Shown piece after piece: positions 29,729 through 38,479 of a DNA stretch of 64,000 bases. A program made the translations under genes and the position numbers. The stretch's first letter is position 1; every line of letters starts with the position of its first letter. The DNA comes from Capillibacterium thermochitinicola (lineage in GTDB: Bacteria; Bacillota; UBA4882; UBA10575). Under the pieces are notes generated by a model. The model saw only the letters and a program-made list of their open reading frames with translations, searched no databases and was not told the DNA's origin. The stretch spans positions 108,052 to 172,051 of the forward strand of contig NZ_JAAKDE010000012.1 in assembly GCF_013664685.1 (NCBI RefSeq), given 5' to 3'.

Positions 29729-30148
29729 TCATTTCCGTGCCTGGTGCGCGCAGTAAAAACGGCTAAAAGCCTGCTTCAAAGCGGGATCTTCGATCCCTTC
29801 AATTGCTGCGGGTAAGGGAAGATCATGCGCCCGGACCGGCTCCTTCCTCGTTTGCGCGGTCGTTTTATGATCAAAACCCGAAGTTACCGCACCAACGGTA
29901 ATCCGGACGTTACGGATGAAATTTTCACCTAAAAGACGTTGATATTTCGTCATAATCTCTTTTTTAAAGAAGGTTAAATTATGGGCGAGGGCCGGATCGG
30001 GGGTTTTCACCCACAGGATCCCGTTTTTTACCTGACTCACCTCTATTTTGTCCTTTAAGGAATCACCAATGACTTGCGGCCAGTAATAATAGGCCAGTCC
30101 TGTTTGGACGTGGGCTTTGGGGGACCAGTTCTGGATAAATCCCCGCAC
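29729..30148 (-). CDS. DUF721 (DciA-like) protein
   Basis: A DUF721 protein, the family that includes DciA, the loader/operator of replicative helicase in many bacteria. The conserved core YYYWPQVIGDSLKDKIEVSQ then GILWVKTPDPALAHNL is present. GTG 30148 has no clear ribosome site. The frame stays open upstream, and an ATT at 30178, inside the recF stop region with GGAG nine bases before it, would add ten residues that look like the normal family N-terminus. The true start may therefore be the rare codon ATT. Its place between recF and remB is standard in Clostridia. Confidence 0.8.
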   Translation of the reverse strand: MRGFIQNWSPKAHVQTGLAYYYWPQVIGDSLKDKIEVSQVKNGILWVKTPDPALAHNLTFFKKEIMTKYQRLLGENFIRNVRITVGAVTSGFDHKTTAQTRKEPVRAHDLPLPAAIEGIEDPALKQAFSRFYCAHQARK

Positions 30149-30173
30149 GATCTCGGCAAGCGATGTTACCTGA

Positions 30174-31283
30174 TTAATCTTTAATCACTCCACTTTCCAC
30201 CGTAAATAGCTTTAATGGCCCGGAAAAAGCAGAGGTTGTTTTTAGTTCCGTAGTGCTAAGGATGGTTTGGGTTCCGGTCGTGAGCAGATTTAACAATTCC
30301 CGCTTCCGTTCATTATCAAATTCAGAAAAAACGTCATCCAGCAATAAGAGAGGAGCTGCCCCCTGTCTTTTTTTGATGAGATCCACCATTGCCAGCTTCA
30401 GCGCCAAAGCGGCCGTCCGCTGTTGGCCTTGTGATCCGTAAACCCGAAGTTCAAGGCGGTCGTTCATCATTATTTGCAAATCGTCCCGGTGGGGCCCGGC
30501 CAGGGTGTACCCACGCCGGAACTCCTCTTCACTGCGGGTCTGGAGCATTTGCCGGAACCGCTCCCTGATCTTGTCCAAATCAAGTTCCTGAACAACGTCA
30601 CGGCCAAATTTATAGGCACAACCCAGGGTTTCCCGGTCATTGCTCATGGCTTGGTGGTAATGATTAAGCCAGGGGTTAATCTCAACCAGCGCTTGCTGGC
30701 GATAGAGCACAACCCGGCTCCCTTCCTCCACCAGGCGGTTGGTCCAGACTTCCAACTGGTTATAATCGCGGAACCCTTCCTTAAAATTTTTTAACAGGGC
30801 ATTCCGCTGGTATAACGTCCGGTAAAAACGGAGAAAAACCTGGCGGTAGTCAGGGTAAGCCTGTGCCAGGTACAGATCGAGAAATTCCCGGCGTTTTTCC
30901 GGACCGCCTTTAATAATTTGCAGATCTTCCGGGGTAAAAATTACCGTCCGGACCCGTCCAAACAGTTCCCGTTTACTTTTTTGAACCACGCGGTTAACTT
31001 TGACTACCACACGGTCCAGTGCGTTACCAACCTCAAGGATGAGGTTTTCTTCATTACTTTGGAATTCTCCTTTTAGATAAAAACCTTTTTTATCCTCTTT
31101 AATCAGATCCTCATCCCGACTGGTCCGGAAGGAACGGCCCAAAGTTAAAAAAGCAACTGCTTCTAAAAAGTTAGTTTTCCCCTGACCATTCTTTCCACAC
31201 AAAATATTAAGACCGGGCGACAATTCCACCTCGGCGCTGTCATAATTACGAAAGTTATTGATCTTAATCTTTTTTAGGTGCAC
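30174..31283 (-). CDS. recF: DNA replication and repair protein RecF
   Basis: SMC-like ATPase that helps load RecA at gaps and stalled forks. The 369-residue protein has Walker A GKNGQGKTN near residue 30, the signature region YGSQGQQRTAALALKLA and Walker B PLLLLDDVFSEFD. GTG 31283 is chosen: it follows GAGGAAA and gives the standard start MHLKKIKINNFRNY. It lies 20 bases inside the end of the S4-domain gene, so the two are translationally coupled. Confidence 0.95.
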   Translation of the reverse strand: MHLKKIKINNFRNYDSAEVELSPGLNILCGKNGQGKTNFLEAVAFLTLGRSFRTSRDEDLIKEDKKGFYLKGEFQSNEENLILEVGNALDRVVVKVNRVVQKSKRELFGRVRTVIFTPEDLQIIKGGPEKRREFLDLYLAQAYPDYRQVFLRFYRTLYQRNALLKNFKEGFRDYNQLEVWTNRLVEEGSRVVLYRQQALVEINPWLNHYHQAMSNDRETLGCAYKFGRDVVQELDLDKIRERFRQMLQTRSEEEFRRGYTLAGPHRDDLQIMMNDRLELRVYGSQGQQRTAALALKLAMVDLIKKRQGAAPLLLLDDVFSEFDNERKRELLNLLTTGTQTILSTTELKTTSAFSGPLKLFTVESGVIKD

Positions 31284-31506
31284 TTTCCTCTTCCTTAATC
31301 CGAACCAAAAGTTGCGAACCGTCGGGCAGCGTGACCACATCTTGGTCGCGTAATTGACGGCCCCTTCTCCGTTCCGTCTCGCCGTTCACCTTTACCATTC
31401 CCGACTGGATTAACTGTTTTGCTTCCCCGCCGGTCATTACCGCGCCGGCGAATTTTAGGAATTGTTCAAGGCGGATCGATTCCCCTTGCACAACGATGGC
31501 TTCCAT
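31264..31506 (-). CDS. yaaA: S4-domain RNA-binding protein YaaA
   Basis: An 80-residue protein with one S4 RNA-binding domain (RLEQFLKFAGAVMTGGEAKQ, then VKVNGE). The YaaA family always sits between dnaN and recF in Bacillota and is associated with ribosomes. ATG 31506 has AGGAGAAGG before it. Confidence 0.88.
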   Translation of the reverse strand: MEAIVVQGESIRLEQFLKFAGAVMTGGEAKQLIQSGMVKVNGETERRRGRQLRDQDVVTLPDGSQLLVRIKEEESAPKKD

Positions 31507-31527
31507 CCTTATGTTTCCTTCTCCTCC

Positions 31528-32664
31528 TTAATAGTTGAGGCGTAAGGGCATCAACACATAAGTGTAGGTCGTTAACTCTTTTACCTGTAAGACCGATGCT
31601 TTCATCCCGGCGGAAAGTTTAAAAACAATCTCCTCATCATCCACCGCTTTCAGAAAATCAATGATAAATTGGGCATTAAAACCGATCGCAAAGGATTCAC
31701 CCTGGTAGGAACAGCTTACTTCTTCGTTAAACTGTCCAAGCTCCGGCTCCATCGCAAAGATGGTAAGGCGGTCGGGTTCAAAACTAAGTTTAACTGCTTT
31801 GTCGATCAGTAAACTTCTACTCAGCGAATTAAGCAGAGAGGTGCGTTGAAAACGGGCTTCGCCATCAAAACTTTCCGGAATCACCTGCTCATAACGGGGG
31901 AATTGGGCGTTGATCAGCCGCGTATAATAAAGTATCCCTTTCGCCACCGCATATAACTGCCGGTTAATCAGGAAAAAGGTAATTTCTTCATCGGGGTAAC
32001 TCCCAAAAACCGCCGCCATTTCCCGCAGTGATTTTACCGGAACCAGGAAACTGTCTTCGCTGTTTCCGTTGACGGATAGATCCTTCACCACTAACCGGTT
32101 AATATCCGTCGCCACCAGCCTTAAACGGTCCGGTTTGTATTCCCAAAGGATACTGGAGAGAAAAGGACGGGAATCATTGGGGGCAGTAGCATAGACACTC
32201 TGACGGACGGCTTCTTCAAAAACAGGGGCTTCCAAGGAAAAAAGAATTTCTTCCCCGCGGAGCCCGGTTTGTTCCTCCATGTAAAGGTGGATCTTTTTTA
32301 AACCGTCGGGTACTGCCGGGTACTCTTCGGCTGGTAAGATATTTAAGTTAAAAAAAGTACTGGCTGTTTTGATGGTAAAGGAATTACCCTCGACCCCCAT
32401 TTCGATACGGCCTGATGGTAAGTGCCGGATCACATCATAAAAGGTTCGCCCACCGAGAACGACCCGTCCCGGGGTGATAATGGTCACTTCTGGAACTTTA
32501 ACCTCAATCCCATTCTCCAAGTCACTGGCAAAACAAAACAGCTGATCATCCCTGGTTTCCAAGACGATACCGTTAAGAATGGGAATACTGGTCTTCGCCG
32601 GTAAAACCCGTGTGGCAATCTGTAACGAGCGTACCAACTCGTCGCGCGAACAAAAAAGTTTCAT
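31528..32664 (-). CDS. dnaN: DNA polymerase III subunit beta (sliding clamp)
   Basis: Ring-shaped processivity clamp. The 378-residue protein has three clamp domains. It begins MKLFCSRDELVRSLQIA and ends with the conserved YVLMPLRLNY, close to the family's usual PMRL ending that forms part of the partner-binding pocket. ATG 32664 has AAGGAGG eight bases before it. It lies downstream of dnaA, and the gap between them carries DnaA boxes. Confidence 0.96.
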   Translation of the reverse strand: MKLFCSRDELVRSLQIATRVLPAKTSIPILNGIVLETRDDQLFCFASDLENGIEVKVPEVTIITPGRVVLGGRTFYDVIRHLPSGRIEMGVEGNSFTIKTASTFFNLNILPAEEYPAVPDGLKKIHLYMEEQTGLRGEEILFSLEAPVFEEAVRQSVYATAPNDSRPFLSSILWEYKPDRLRLVATDINRLVVKDLSVNGNSEDSFLVPVKSLREMAAVFGSYPDEEITFFLINRQLYAVAKGILYYTRLINAQFPRYEQVIPESFDGEARFQRTSLLNSLSRSLLIDKAVKLSFEPDRLTIFAMEPELGQFNEEVSCSYQGESFAIGFNAQFIIDFLKAVDDEEIVFKLSAGMKASVLQVKELTTYTYVLMPLRLNY

Positions 32665-32959
32665 CTCCTCGACCTCCTTAATGGGATTGGGTTATCAACA
32701 GGAACGATTACAAGGAGAAAAAATAAGGGGTTACAAAGATCAAGATAGCCGTAGTAATAGTATAACAGAATATGTGGATAATTCCTAAATCCCCTGTTCA
32801 GAGAGGAATTTATCACCGAAACAACCTGTGGAAGAAAAGTTCATTTATCAACAATTTTAACTTATCCACAAGAAAAAGTGGATTGTGGATAAACTAGTAA
32901 ACAGTTTTTCCCCACACCAGTCAACAACTTAACCACAGGTTATCTTCATTTTAGGTTGA
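32665..32959. other. Origin region II: dnaA-dnaN intergenic cluster of DnaA boxes
   Basis: AT-rich gap between dnaA and dnaN. Perfect DnaA boxes (TTATCCACA or its complement) are at 32773-32781, 32862-32870 and 32884-32892. One-mismatch boxes are at 32692-32700 and 32845-32853 (TTATCAACA) and 32929-32937 (TTAACCACA). A trinucleotide run TAG-TAA-TAG-TAT at 32752-32763 lies nine bases from the first perfect box, in the orientation of a DnaA-trio where unwinding starts. This is likely the part where the helix opens. Confidence 0.8.
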
Positions 32960-34297
32960 TTATTTCTTTAGTTGCTGGGTTAAATCTTTAATTGCTTGAT
33001 TAACAAGGGGGTCAATCCCCATCGACTCTTTGATCCGTTCACAACCGTGCATCACGGTGGTGTGATCGCGGCCGCCAAACTCCTCACCAATCTTCGGTAA
33101 GGAAGAGTCGGTTAATTCACGGGCAAGATACATGGCAATCTGCCGCGGTAAAGCTATGTTCTGGGTGCGCCGTTTCGATTTTAAATCTTCAACGGACAGA
33201 TTAAAGTATTCCGCCACCGCCTGTTGAATCAGGGGGATCGTTATTCTGGTCGTTTGTTGGGTGGAGATAATATCACGGAGTACTTCTTCCGCCAGGTCGA
33301 TGGTGATTTCCCGCTTCGTTAAAGAAGAATAGGCAATAACACGAATAAGCGCGCCTTCCAGTTCGCGAATATTGGAATTGATTAGATTGGCAATATAAAC
33401 AATCACATCACTCGGGAGCTTCCATCCTTCGGCCGCCGCTTTTTTTTGTAAAATCGCAATTCTCGTTTCCAGATCCGGTGCTTGAATATCGGTGATCAAT
33501 CCCCATTCGAAACGGGAACGGAGACGATCTTCCAGCGTTGGAATCTCTTTCGGCGGACGGTCGCTGGAGATGACAATCTGTTTACTGGCTTCGTATAGGG
33601 CATTAAAAGTATGGAAGAACTCCTCCTGTGTACTCTCTTTGCCGGCGAGAAACTGGATATCGTCCACCAGTAATAAATCGACGGTCCGGTATTTGGCCCG
33701 AAAACCAACGGTCTTGTTTTTTTGAATGGCATTAATCAACTCGTTGGTGAATTTTTCCGACGAAACGTAAACCACTTTGTAATAGGGGTTGTTTTCCATC
33801 ACAAAATGCCCAATTGCCTGCATAAGATGGGTTTTCCCCAAACCGACACCGCCGTAGATAAATAAGGGGTTGTAGGCACGGGCCGGAGCTTCCGCGACGG
33901 CCAACGAAGCGGCGTGGGCGAAACGATTACTGTCCCCGACCACAAAAGACTCGAACGTATACTTGGGGTTAAGATTCAGGAGATTATCTTCACCCGTAAA
34001 ATTGCTGGGGATTGTCGAACTGAACTCGGCTGCACTTGTCGTGTTTTTCAAGATCATGAATTTGAGTTGTATATCTTCGGGGAGATATTTTCGGAGGGAG
34101 GCAGTAATCGACGGTGCGTATCTGCTTTCCAACAAATCGCGGGCAAATTCGTTAGGGACTTCTATGTATAAAATGCCCTCTTCAATTTTCCAAGGTTTTG
34201 TTGGTTTTAACCAAGTTTCAAAACTTGGCTTGGTCATCAGGGGTTCCATCTCTTCCTGGACCTTGCTCCAAATTGATTCTAATTCTTCTATGTTCAC
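32960..34297 (-). CDS. dnaA: Chromosomal replication initiator DnaA
   Basis: AAA+ protein that binds DnaA boxes and opens oriC. The protein is about 445 residues. Domain I is at residues 1-85, the AAA+ Walker [11 protein letters not shown] near 155, Walker [10 protein letters not shown], and the C-terminal box-binding helix-turn-helix with [18 protein letters not shown] 34297 is preferred because AAAGGTGG is eight bases before it and gives the typical start [13 protein letters not shown] 34309 overlaps that site. DnaA boxes between promoter and gene suggest autoregulation. Confidence 0.97.
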   Translation of the reverse strand: MNIEELESIWSKVQEEMEPLMTKPSFETWLKPTKPWKIEEGILYIEVPNEFARDLLESRYAPSITASLRKYLPEDIQLKFMILKNTTSAAEFSSTIPSNFTGEDNLLNLNPKYTFESFVVGDSNRFAHAASLAVAEAPARAYNPLFIYGGVGLGKTHLMQAIGHFVMENNPYYKVVYVSSEKFTNELINAIQKNKTVGFRAKYRTVDLLLVDDIQFLAGKESTQEEFFHTFNALYEASKQIVISSDRPPKEIPTLEDRLRSRFEWGLITDIQAPDLETRIAILQKKAAAEGWKLPSDVIVYIANLINSNIRELEGALIRVIAYSSLTKREITIDLAEEVLRDIISTQQTTRITIPLIQQAVAEYFNLSVEDLKSKRRTQNIALPRQIAMYLARELTDSSLPKIGEEFGGRDHTTVMHGCERIKESMGIDPLVNQAIKDLTQQLKK

Positions 34298-34546
34298 CGG
34301 CACACCCACCTTTCAATTAGTTTCAAAGTCAGATACTTATCCACAATCTGTGTATAACCTGTGAATAAAATGAGGATAAGGACGGCAAAATTAAAAACGA
34401 TAAAGCTTTGCCCGCGGGGAGAAAAGGCGAAAAAAAAAGAAGTCAAAGCCGAGAGAATTCCTTTGAAACACAAACGACTGAGAGAGTTATCAACATTATC
34501 CCCAGAAAAAAAGGGGCAATTGTGGATAAAGTAAGACGCGATGATT

Positions 34547-34575
34547 ATAATACCAAATTCTTGCGGCTTTGACAA
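34547..34575 (-). promoter_or_regulatory. dnaA promoter
   Basis: On the minus strand: -35 TTGTCA (34575-34570), a 17-base spacer and -10 TATTAT (34552-34547). A DnaA box at 34521-34529 lies just downstream of the predicted start, and three more precede the gene. Confidence 0.6.
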
Positions 34576-34679
34576 ACCCAACAATGATGCAAAAAAAGCG
34601 GAAAAAGCCTTTCTGGGGAAAACTTACTGACAAAAACGCCCCCAGGGAAGGAATTGTGGATAACTTTCCAGAAGAAATA

Positions 34680-34708
34680 TTGACAACCGGATAAGTCCTA
34701 ATTATAAT
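34680..34708 (+). promoter_or_regulatory. rpmH promoter
   Basis: Perfect consensus: -35 TTGACA (34680-34685), a 17-base spacer and -10 TATAAT (34703-34708). It is probably the main promoter of the rpmH-rnpA-yidD transcript. Confidence 0.8.
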
Positions 34709-34745
34709 AAACACGGAAAATTAAGCCCAAAGCGAGGTGAGATTG

Positions 34746-34880
34746 GTGAAAAGAACATTTCAGCCGAACAATCTGAAACGGAAAAGAAGAATCGGTTTTT
34801 TGGTTAGAATGTCTACCCGCGGTGGGCGACAAGTAATTAAACGGCGGCGGGCAAAAGGGAGAAAGGTTTTATCGGCTTAA
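34746..34880 (+). CDS. rpmH: 50S ribosomal protein L34
   Basis: A 44-residue, strongly basic ribosomal protein. The sequence reads [15 protein letters not shown], then [14 protein letters not shown] and ends RKVLSA, the full L34 family pattern. It starts at GTG 34746 with GAGGTGA five bases before it. rnpA begins two bases after its stop, the universal rpmH-rnpA pair. Confidence 0.95.
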   Translation: MKRTFQPNNLKRKRRIGFLVRMSTRGGRQVIKRRRAKGRKVLSA

Positions 34881-34881
34881 A

Positions 34882-35232
34882 ATGAAATCTTTCCAAACCC
34901 TAAAAAAAAACTGGGAATTTCAAGAGACCTTTAAAAATGGCCGTTCCTATTCCAACTCCTTTTTGGTTCTATATGTTCGTCCGAATTCCGAAAATGAGGA
35001 TATATTGAAGGTAGCTTTTTGTGCTGGGAAGAAACTTGGTTCTGCAGTCCGGCGTAACCGGATCAAAAGACAGTTAAAAAACGCTTTTTTTACACTGCAA
35101 GCCCGGGTGGCGAGGGGATTTTCCGTAGTGATCATTGCCCGTGAAAGAGCGGGACAAGCGGATTACGCCGCACTTGCCAATGCCTTGCAAGATCTCCTCA
35201 TCAAGGCGAATTTATTCCCTCCGGAGAAATGA
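34882..35232 (+). CDS. rnpA: Ribonuclease P protein component
   Basis: Protein subunit of RNase P, which trims the 5' ends of tRNA precursors together with the RNA subunit. The 116-residue protein carries the conserved basic helix [13 protein letters not shown] that contacts RNA, and a central [12 protein letters not shown] strand. ATG 34882 lies just after rpmH; its ribosome site would be inside the rpmH end (GGGAGAAAGG). Its stop overlaps the start region of yidD. Confidence 0.94.
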   Translation: MKSFQTLKKNWEFQETFKNGRSYSNSFLVLYVRPNSENEDILKVAFCAGKKLGSAVRRNRIKRQLKNAFFTLQARVARGFSVVIIARERAGQADYAALANALQDLLIKANLFPPEK

Positions 35233-35495
35233 TGCGGAAGACGATCATTCTGTTAATCCGGTTTTACCAGCGCTTTTTATCACCGTTAAAACCACCGGCT
35301 TACCGGTGCCGGTATTATCCCAGTTGTTCCCAGTATACCATCGAAGCGCTAACCCGTTTTGGAGTGGGTCGCGGTGTTGTCCTTGGGATTGTTCGTCTTC
35401 TTTCCTGTCACCCCTGGTCGCAGGGTGCGGTGGATCAAGTTCCCGAAACATGGCCGGGTTGGAAAGGCATATTCCGTCGCAAAAGGGGCTTATAG
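35232..35495 (+). CDS. yidD: Membrane protein insertion efficiency factor YidD
   Basis: An 87-residue membrane-associated protein that helps insertion with YidC. The family pattern [28 protein letters not shown] and the final [13 protein letters not shown] is complete. Two ATG codons are possible, 35229 and 35232; the second has better spacing from GGAG. Its stop codon lies within a terminator stem. Confidence 0.92.
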   Translation: MRKTIILLIRFYQRFLSPLKPPAYRCRYYPSCSQYTIEALTRFGVGRGVVLGIVRLLSCHPWSQGAVDQVPETWPGWKGIFRRKRGL

Positions 35496-35508
35496 CCCTT
35501 TTATTTTT
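35481..35508 (+). terminator. Intrinsic terminator overlapping the yidD stop
   Basis: AAAAGGGGCT pairs with AGCCCTTTT with one bulged G and a TAT loop, followed by TTTTATTTTT. The left arm encodes the last residues of YidD. It may split the rpmH-rnpA-yidD transcript from yidC. Confidence 0.65.
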
Positions 35509-35673
35509 GGTACGGAAAAGGAAGATTGGCGGCTTGCCGGCCCGGGCTCCGGGTAATAATTTGCGACTGGTGTGAAAAAATATGGAAGAGGAATTCATTG
35601 GCGGAGAGAGAATAAGTTGCAGTGGCGGATAAAAAACGACCTTAAATAAGAGAAAGGTGTGGAGTTTACGCTT

Positions 35674-36315
35674 ATGATATCCACGATCATGGCCAACATA
35701 TTAACATTTTTCCACGATACCCTTGGGGTAGGCTGGGGAATGGCGATTATCCTTTTAACCCTTTTGGTGAAAGTGGTTTTATTTCCTTTTACGCTTAGTC
35801 AGATCCGTTCCATGGAAGGACTCAAAAAAATTCAACCCGAGATGAAAAAGATCCAGGAGAAATACAAGCACAATCCGGAAGAACAACAGCGGAAAGTGAT
35901 GGAACTTTACCAGAAACATAAAGTTAATCCTTTTGGCGGGTGTCTGCCCCTGCTTTTGCAACTGCCGATTTTGTTTGCATTATTCAATGTTTTAAGGGTT
36001 CCGGAAAATTATAATCTCGATTTTACCAACGCCTATTTTTTGACGATGGATTTGACGAAAAGCCACAGTTATTGGTTGTTGGCGGCAATCTCCGGATTGA
36101 CCTCCTATTTACAACAGAAGATGACGACCGTATCGACGACCGATCCATCCCAAAGTACCTTAATGTACGTAATGCCAGTCTTTATGGGGTATGTCACTTA
36201 TACGCTTAAAGCCGGGATTGGTGTTTACTGGGTGGCCAGTACAGTGATTGGGATTGTTCAGCAGTGGATTATAACCAAATTTTTTATTCATGAGGAGCAA
36301 CCTGAGATAAAATAA
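35674..36315 (+). CDS. yidC: Membrane protein insertase YidC (OxaA/SpoIIIJ family)
   Basis: Insertase for inner-membrane proteins. The protein is about 213 residues, the short clostridial form, with no lipoprotein signal. It has about five membrane helices, a positively charged cytoplasmic loop MKKIQEKYKHNPEEQQRK after the first, and NPFGGCLPLLLQLPILFALF. ATG 35674 is chosen because GGAG (35661-35664) lies nine bases before it; GTG 35659 is an alternative. jag follows, the normal order. Confidence 0.93.
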   Translation: MISTIMANILTFFHDTLGVGWGMAIILLTLLVKVVLFPFTLSQIRSMEGLKKIQPEMKKIQEKYKHNPEEQQRKVMELYQKHKVNPFGGCLPLLLQLPILFALFNVLRVPENYNLDFTNAYFLTMDLTKSHSYWLLAAISGLTSYLQQKMTTVSTTDPSQSTLMYVMPVFMGYVTYTLKAGIGVYWVASTVIGIVQQWIITKFFIHEEQPEIK

Positions 36316-36352
36316 GTAAACAATTTCTGGTCTCCTAAGGAGGTTTATCTCG

Positions 36353-36982
36353 ATGAAATCAGTGGAAATTGTCGCGAAAACAAAAGAGGAAGCGTTGGAA
36401 TTAGCACTGAAAGAGCTAAACGTCGATGAGAGCAGAGTCAAAGTGGAAGTTTTGGAAGAGACCTCAAGCAAGAGTTTCTTGGGTTTATTAAATGTCAACC
36501 GGGTAAAAATTAGGGCCACGGTCAAAGAAGAGCTGGCCCAAAAGGCGGTTCGTTTTTTACGGGAACTATTGGTCAATATGGGGATCTTTGCTCAAGTCGA
36601 AATGTTTAAACGCCCCGGTTACGTGGTGCTTAATATAAATGGGGATGATCTGGGGCGATTGATTGGTCGTCACGGCCAAACTCTCAATGCTCTTCAGTAT
36701 ATCGTAAATTTGGCCGTCCATAAAGACAGTGATGATAAGGACCGGGTCATCATTGATGTCGGTGGTTATCGGAAACGCCGGGAAGAAAACTTAAAACGTT
36801 TGGCGCAAACAGCGGCGGAACGGGTGAGAAGAAAGGGACGGCGCGAGGTTTTAAGCCCCATGACCCCTCAAGAACGGCGAATTATTCACCTGGCCTTACA
36901 AAATAATAAAGAAGTCGTTACGCATAGCGAAGGAGAGGAACCCTACCGGCGCGTGGTTATCTCCCCAAAAACGACACGCTAG
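36353..36982 (+). CDS. jag: Jag/KhpB family RNA-binding protein
   Basis: A 209-residue RNA-binding protein (KhpB/EloR), which in other Firmicutes acts with KhpA in cell elongation and division. Domains in order are Jag-N (about residues 1-52), a KH domain (about 80-145, with GRLIGRHGQTLNALQ) and an R3H domain (about 150-207, with RRIIHLALQ). ATG 36353 has AAGGAGG before it. It sits after yidC as usual. Confidence 0.93.
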   Translation: MKSVEIVAKTKEEALELALKELNVDESRVKVEVLEETSSKSFLGLLNVNRVKIRATVKEELAQKAVRFLRELLVNMGIFAQVEMFKRPGYVVLNINGDDLGRLIGRHGQTLNALQYIVNLAVHKDSDDKDRVIIDVGGYRKRREENLKRLAQTAAERVRRKGRREVLSPMTPQERRIIHLALQNNKEVVTHSEGEEPYRRVVISPKTTR

Positions 36983-36995
36983 CCTAGCAAACGAA

Positions 36996-37034
36996 CACGT
37001 GCCTTCCGGGGCACGTATTATTTTTATTATTTTT
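36996..37034 (+). terminator. Intrinsic terminator after jag
   Basis: ACGTGCC (36997-37003) pairs with GGCACGT (37010-37016), followed by a T-rich tail ATTATTTTTATTATTTTT. It marks the end of the yidC-jag transcript. Confidence 0.75.
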
Positions 37035-37085
37035 CCACAAGTAAGATGGTAAAGGCGATTTTTCGCGAAGGACAAGGGATCGGAA

Positions 37086-38468
37086 ATGAAGGAAAGCCAG
37101 ACCATAGCAGCAATCTCCACCCCGCCCGGGGAAGGAGGAATCGGGATCATCCGCATCAGCGGGGCCGAGGCGTTATCCATCGGGGCCAAAATTCTGCGTC
37201 ACCCGTCCGGAAAGCAGATCAAGTCTTGGCCGGAAAGAGTGGTCCGGTTAGGTTATGTTGTTGACCAGGACAATGAACCCATTGATGAAGTGATCTATTT
37301 TTATTTTAAGGAGCGGAGGAGTTACACCGGGGAGGATTTATTAGAGATTCAAGGGCACGGTGGATACCAGAATCTTAAAAAAATACTAACAACAGTTTTC
37401 CAAGCTGGAGCACGGCCCGCCGAACCAGGGGAATTTACCAAACGCGCCTTTTTAAACGGTCGCCTTGATTTAACCCAGGCGGAAGCGGTGATCGATCTGA
37501 TTCGGGCCCGCACCGATTTGGCGCAAAGGGTTGCTTTGAATCAGTTACGGGGCCGGTTGGCACAGGTCATAAAGGAACAAGAAGAAAAGCTGATGGCGCT
37601 CCTGGTACCGATCGAAGCGGCCCTTGATTTTCCCGAGGATGAGATCCCGGAACTTCAGAGGAATGAAGCGCTAAACGAAGTTAATAACGTCCGGCAGCGC
37701 CTGAAACAATTGTTAGACTCTGCCGACCGGGGAATTATCTTGAGGGATGCGGCGACGGTCGTAATTGCCGGCCGCCCCAATGTGGGCAAGTCCAGCTTAC
37801 TGAACCAACTCCTGGGTGAAGAACGGGCGATCGTTACCCCGATTCCGGGGACGACTCGCGATTTTGTTTCGGAGATAATTGATTTGGAGGGTGTTCCGGT
37901 CCGGCTCATTGACACCGCAGGTGTACGCCAGAGTGACGATCCGGTGGAAAAAGCCGGGGTCGAAAAAGCCCGGCAATTAATGACCGAAGCCGATCTGGTT
38001 TTAGCCATCTTTGACGCGGCTACGCCGTTAACACCGGAAGACCATGCATTAATCGATTTTCTGAGCGCGAAACCGGCGCTGATCATCTTGAACAAAACCG
38101 ATTTGCCTGTGCAAGTTACAGTCGAATCCTTACAGAGCGCCTTTCCTCAGGCCAAGTTCCTCTCGATCTCGGCGCTGACCGGAGCGGGGATTAACGAGCT
38201 GAAAACGTTGATCCGTGATGAGTTGATCGGGAGCGAAGGCCTCGCCGAACAACCGGCTTTGGTGACAAGGGTACGCCATAAAGAAGCCATTGAGGAGGCG
38301 ATTGAACTTTTAACCCTGGTTGTGCAAGGGATCGCTGAAGAGTGGAGCGAAGACCTTTTGGCGGTAAACCTGCGGGCGGCTCTTGACGCCTTGGGACAAA
38401 TCTCCGGCCGTGCGGTTTCGGAAGAGATTATCAACGAAATATTTGCCCAGTTTTGTATAGGGAAATAG
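37086..38468 (+). CDS. mnmE: tRNA modification GTPase MnmE
   Basis: GTPase that with MnmG makes the 5-carboxymethylaminomethyl group on U34 of certain tRNAs. The 460-residue protein has an N-terminal folate-binding domain, a helical domain and an inserted G domain: G1 GRPNVGKSS, G2/G3 region GTTRDF and DTAG, G4 NKTD. It ends in the catalytic CIGK tail. The spacing from ATG 37086 to mnmG is 11 bases, so the two are one unit. Confidence 0.96.
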   Translation: MKESQTIAAISTPPGEGGIGIIRISGAEALSIGAKILRHPSGKQIKSWPERVVRLGYVVDQDNEPIDEVIYFYFKERRSYTGEDLLEIQGHGGYQNLKKILTTVFQAGARPAEPGEFTKRAFLNGRLDLTQAEAVIDLIRARTDLAQRVALNQLRGRLAQVIKEQEEKLMALLVPIEAALDFPEDEIPELQRNEALNEVNNVRQRLKQLLDSADRGIILRDAATVVIAGRPNVGKSSLLNQLLGEERAIVTPIPGTTRDFVSEIIDLEGVPVRLIDTAGVRQSDDPVEKAGVEKARQLMTEADLVLAIFDAATPLTPEDHALIDFLSAKPALIILNKTDLPVQVTVESLQSAFPQAKFLSISALTGAGINELKTLIRDELIGSEGLAEQPALVTRVRHKEAIEEAIELLTLVVQGIAEEWSEDLLAVNLRAALDALGQISGRAVSEEIINEIFAQFCIGK

Positions 38469-38479
38469 GGAGCGGGACG

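Larger units (their letters stand above)
34310..34745. other. Origin region I: rpmH-dnaA intergenic region with DnaA boxes
   Basis: AT-rich region between the divergent dnaA and rpmH genes, containing both their promoters. DnaA boxes fitting TTATNCACA are at 34337-34345, 34349-34357, 34360-34368, 34521-34529 and 34655-34663. Near-matches are at 34487-34495 and 34497-34505. The first three form a tight cluster just upstream of dnaA. With the dnaA-dnaN cluster this makes a bipartite oriC of the Bacillus type. Confidence 0.85.
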
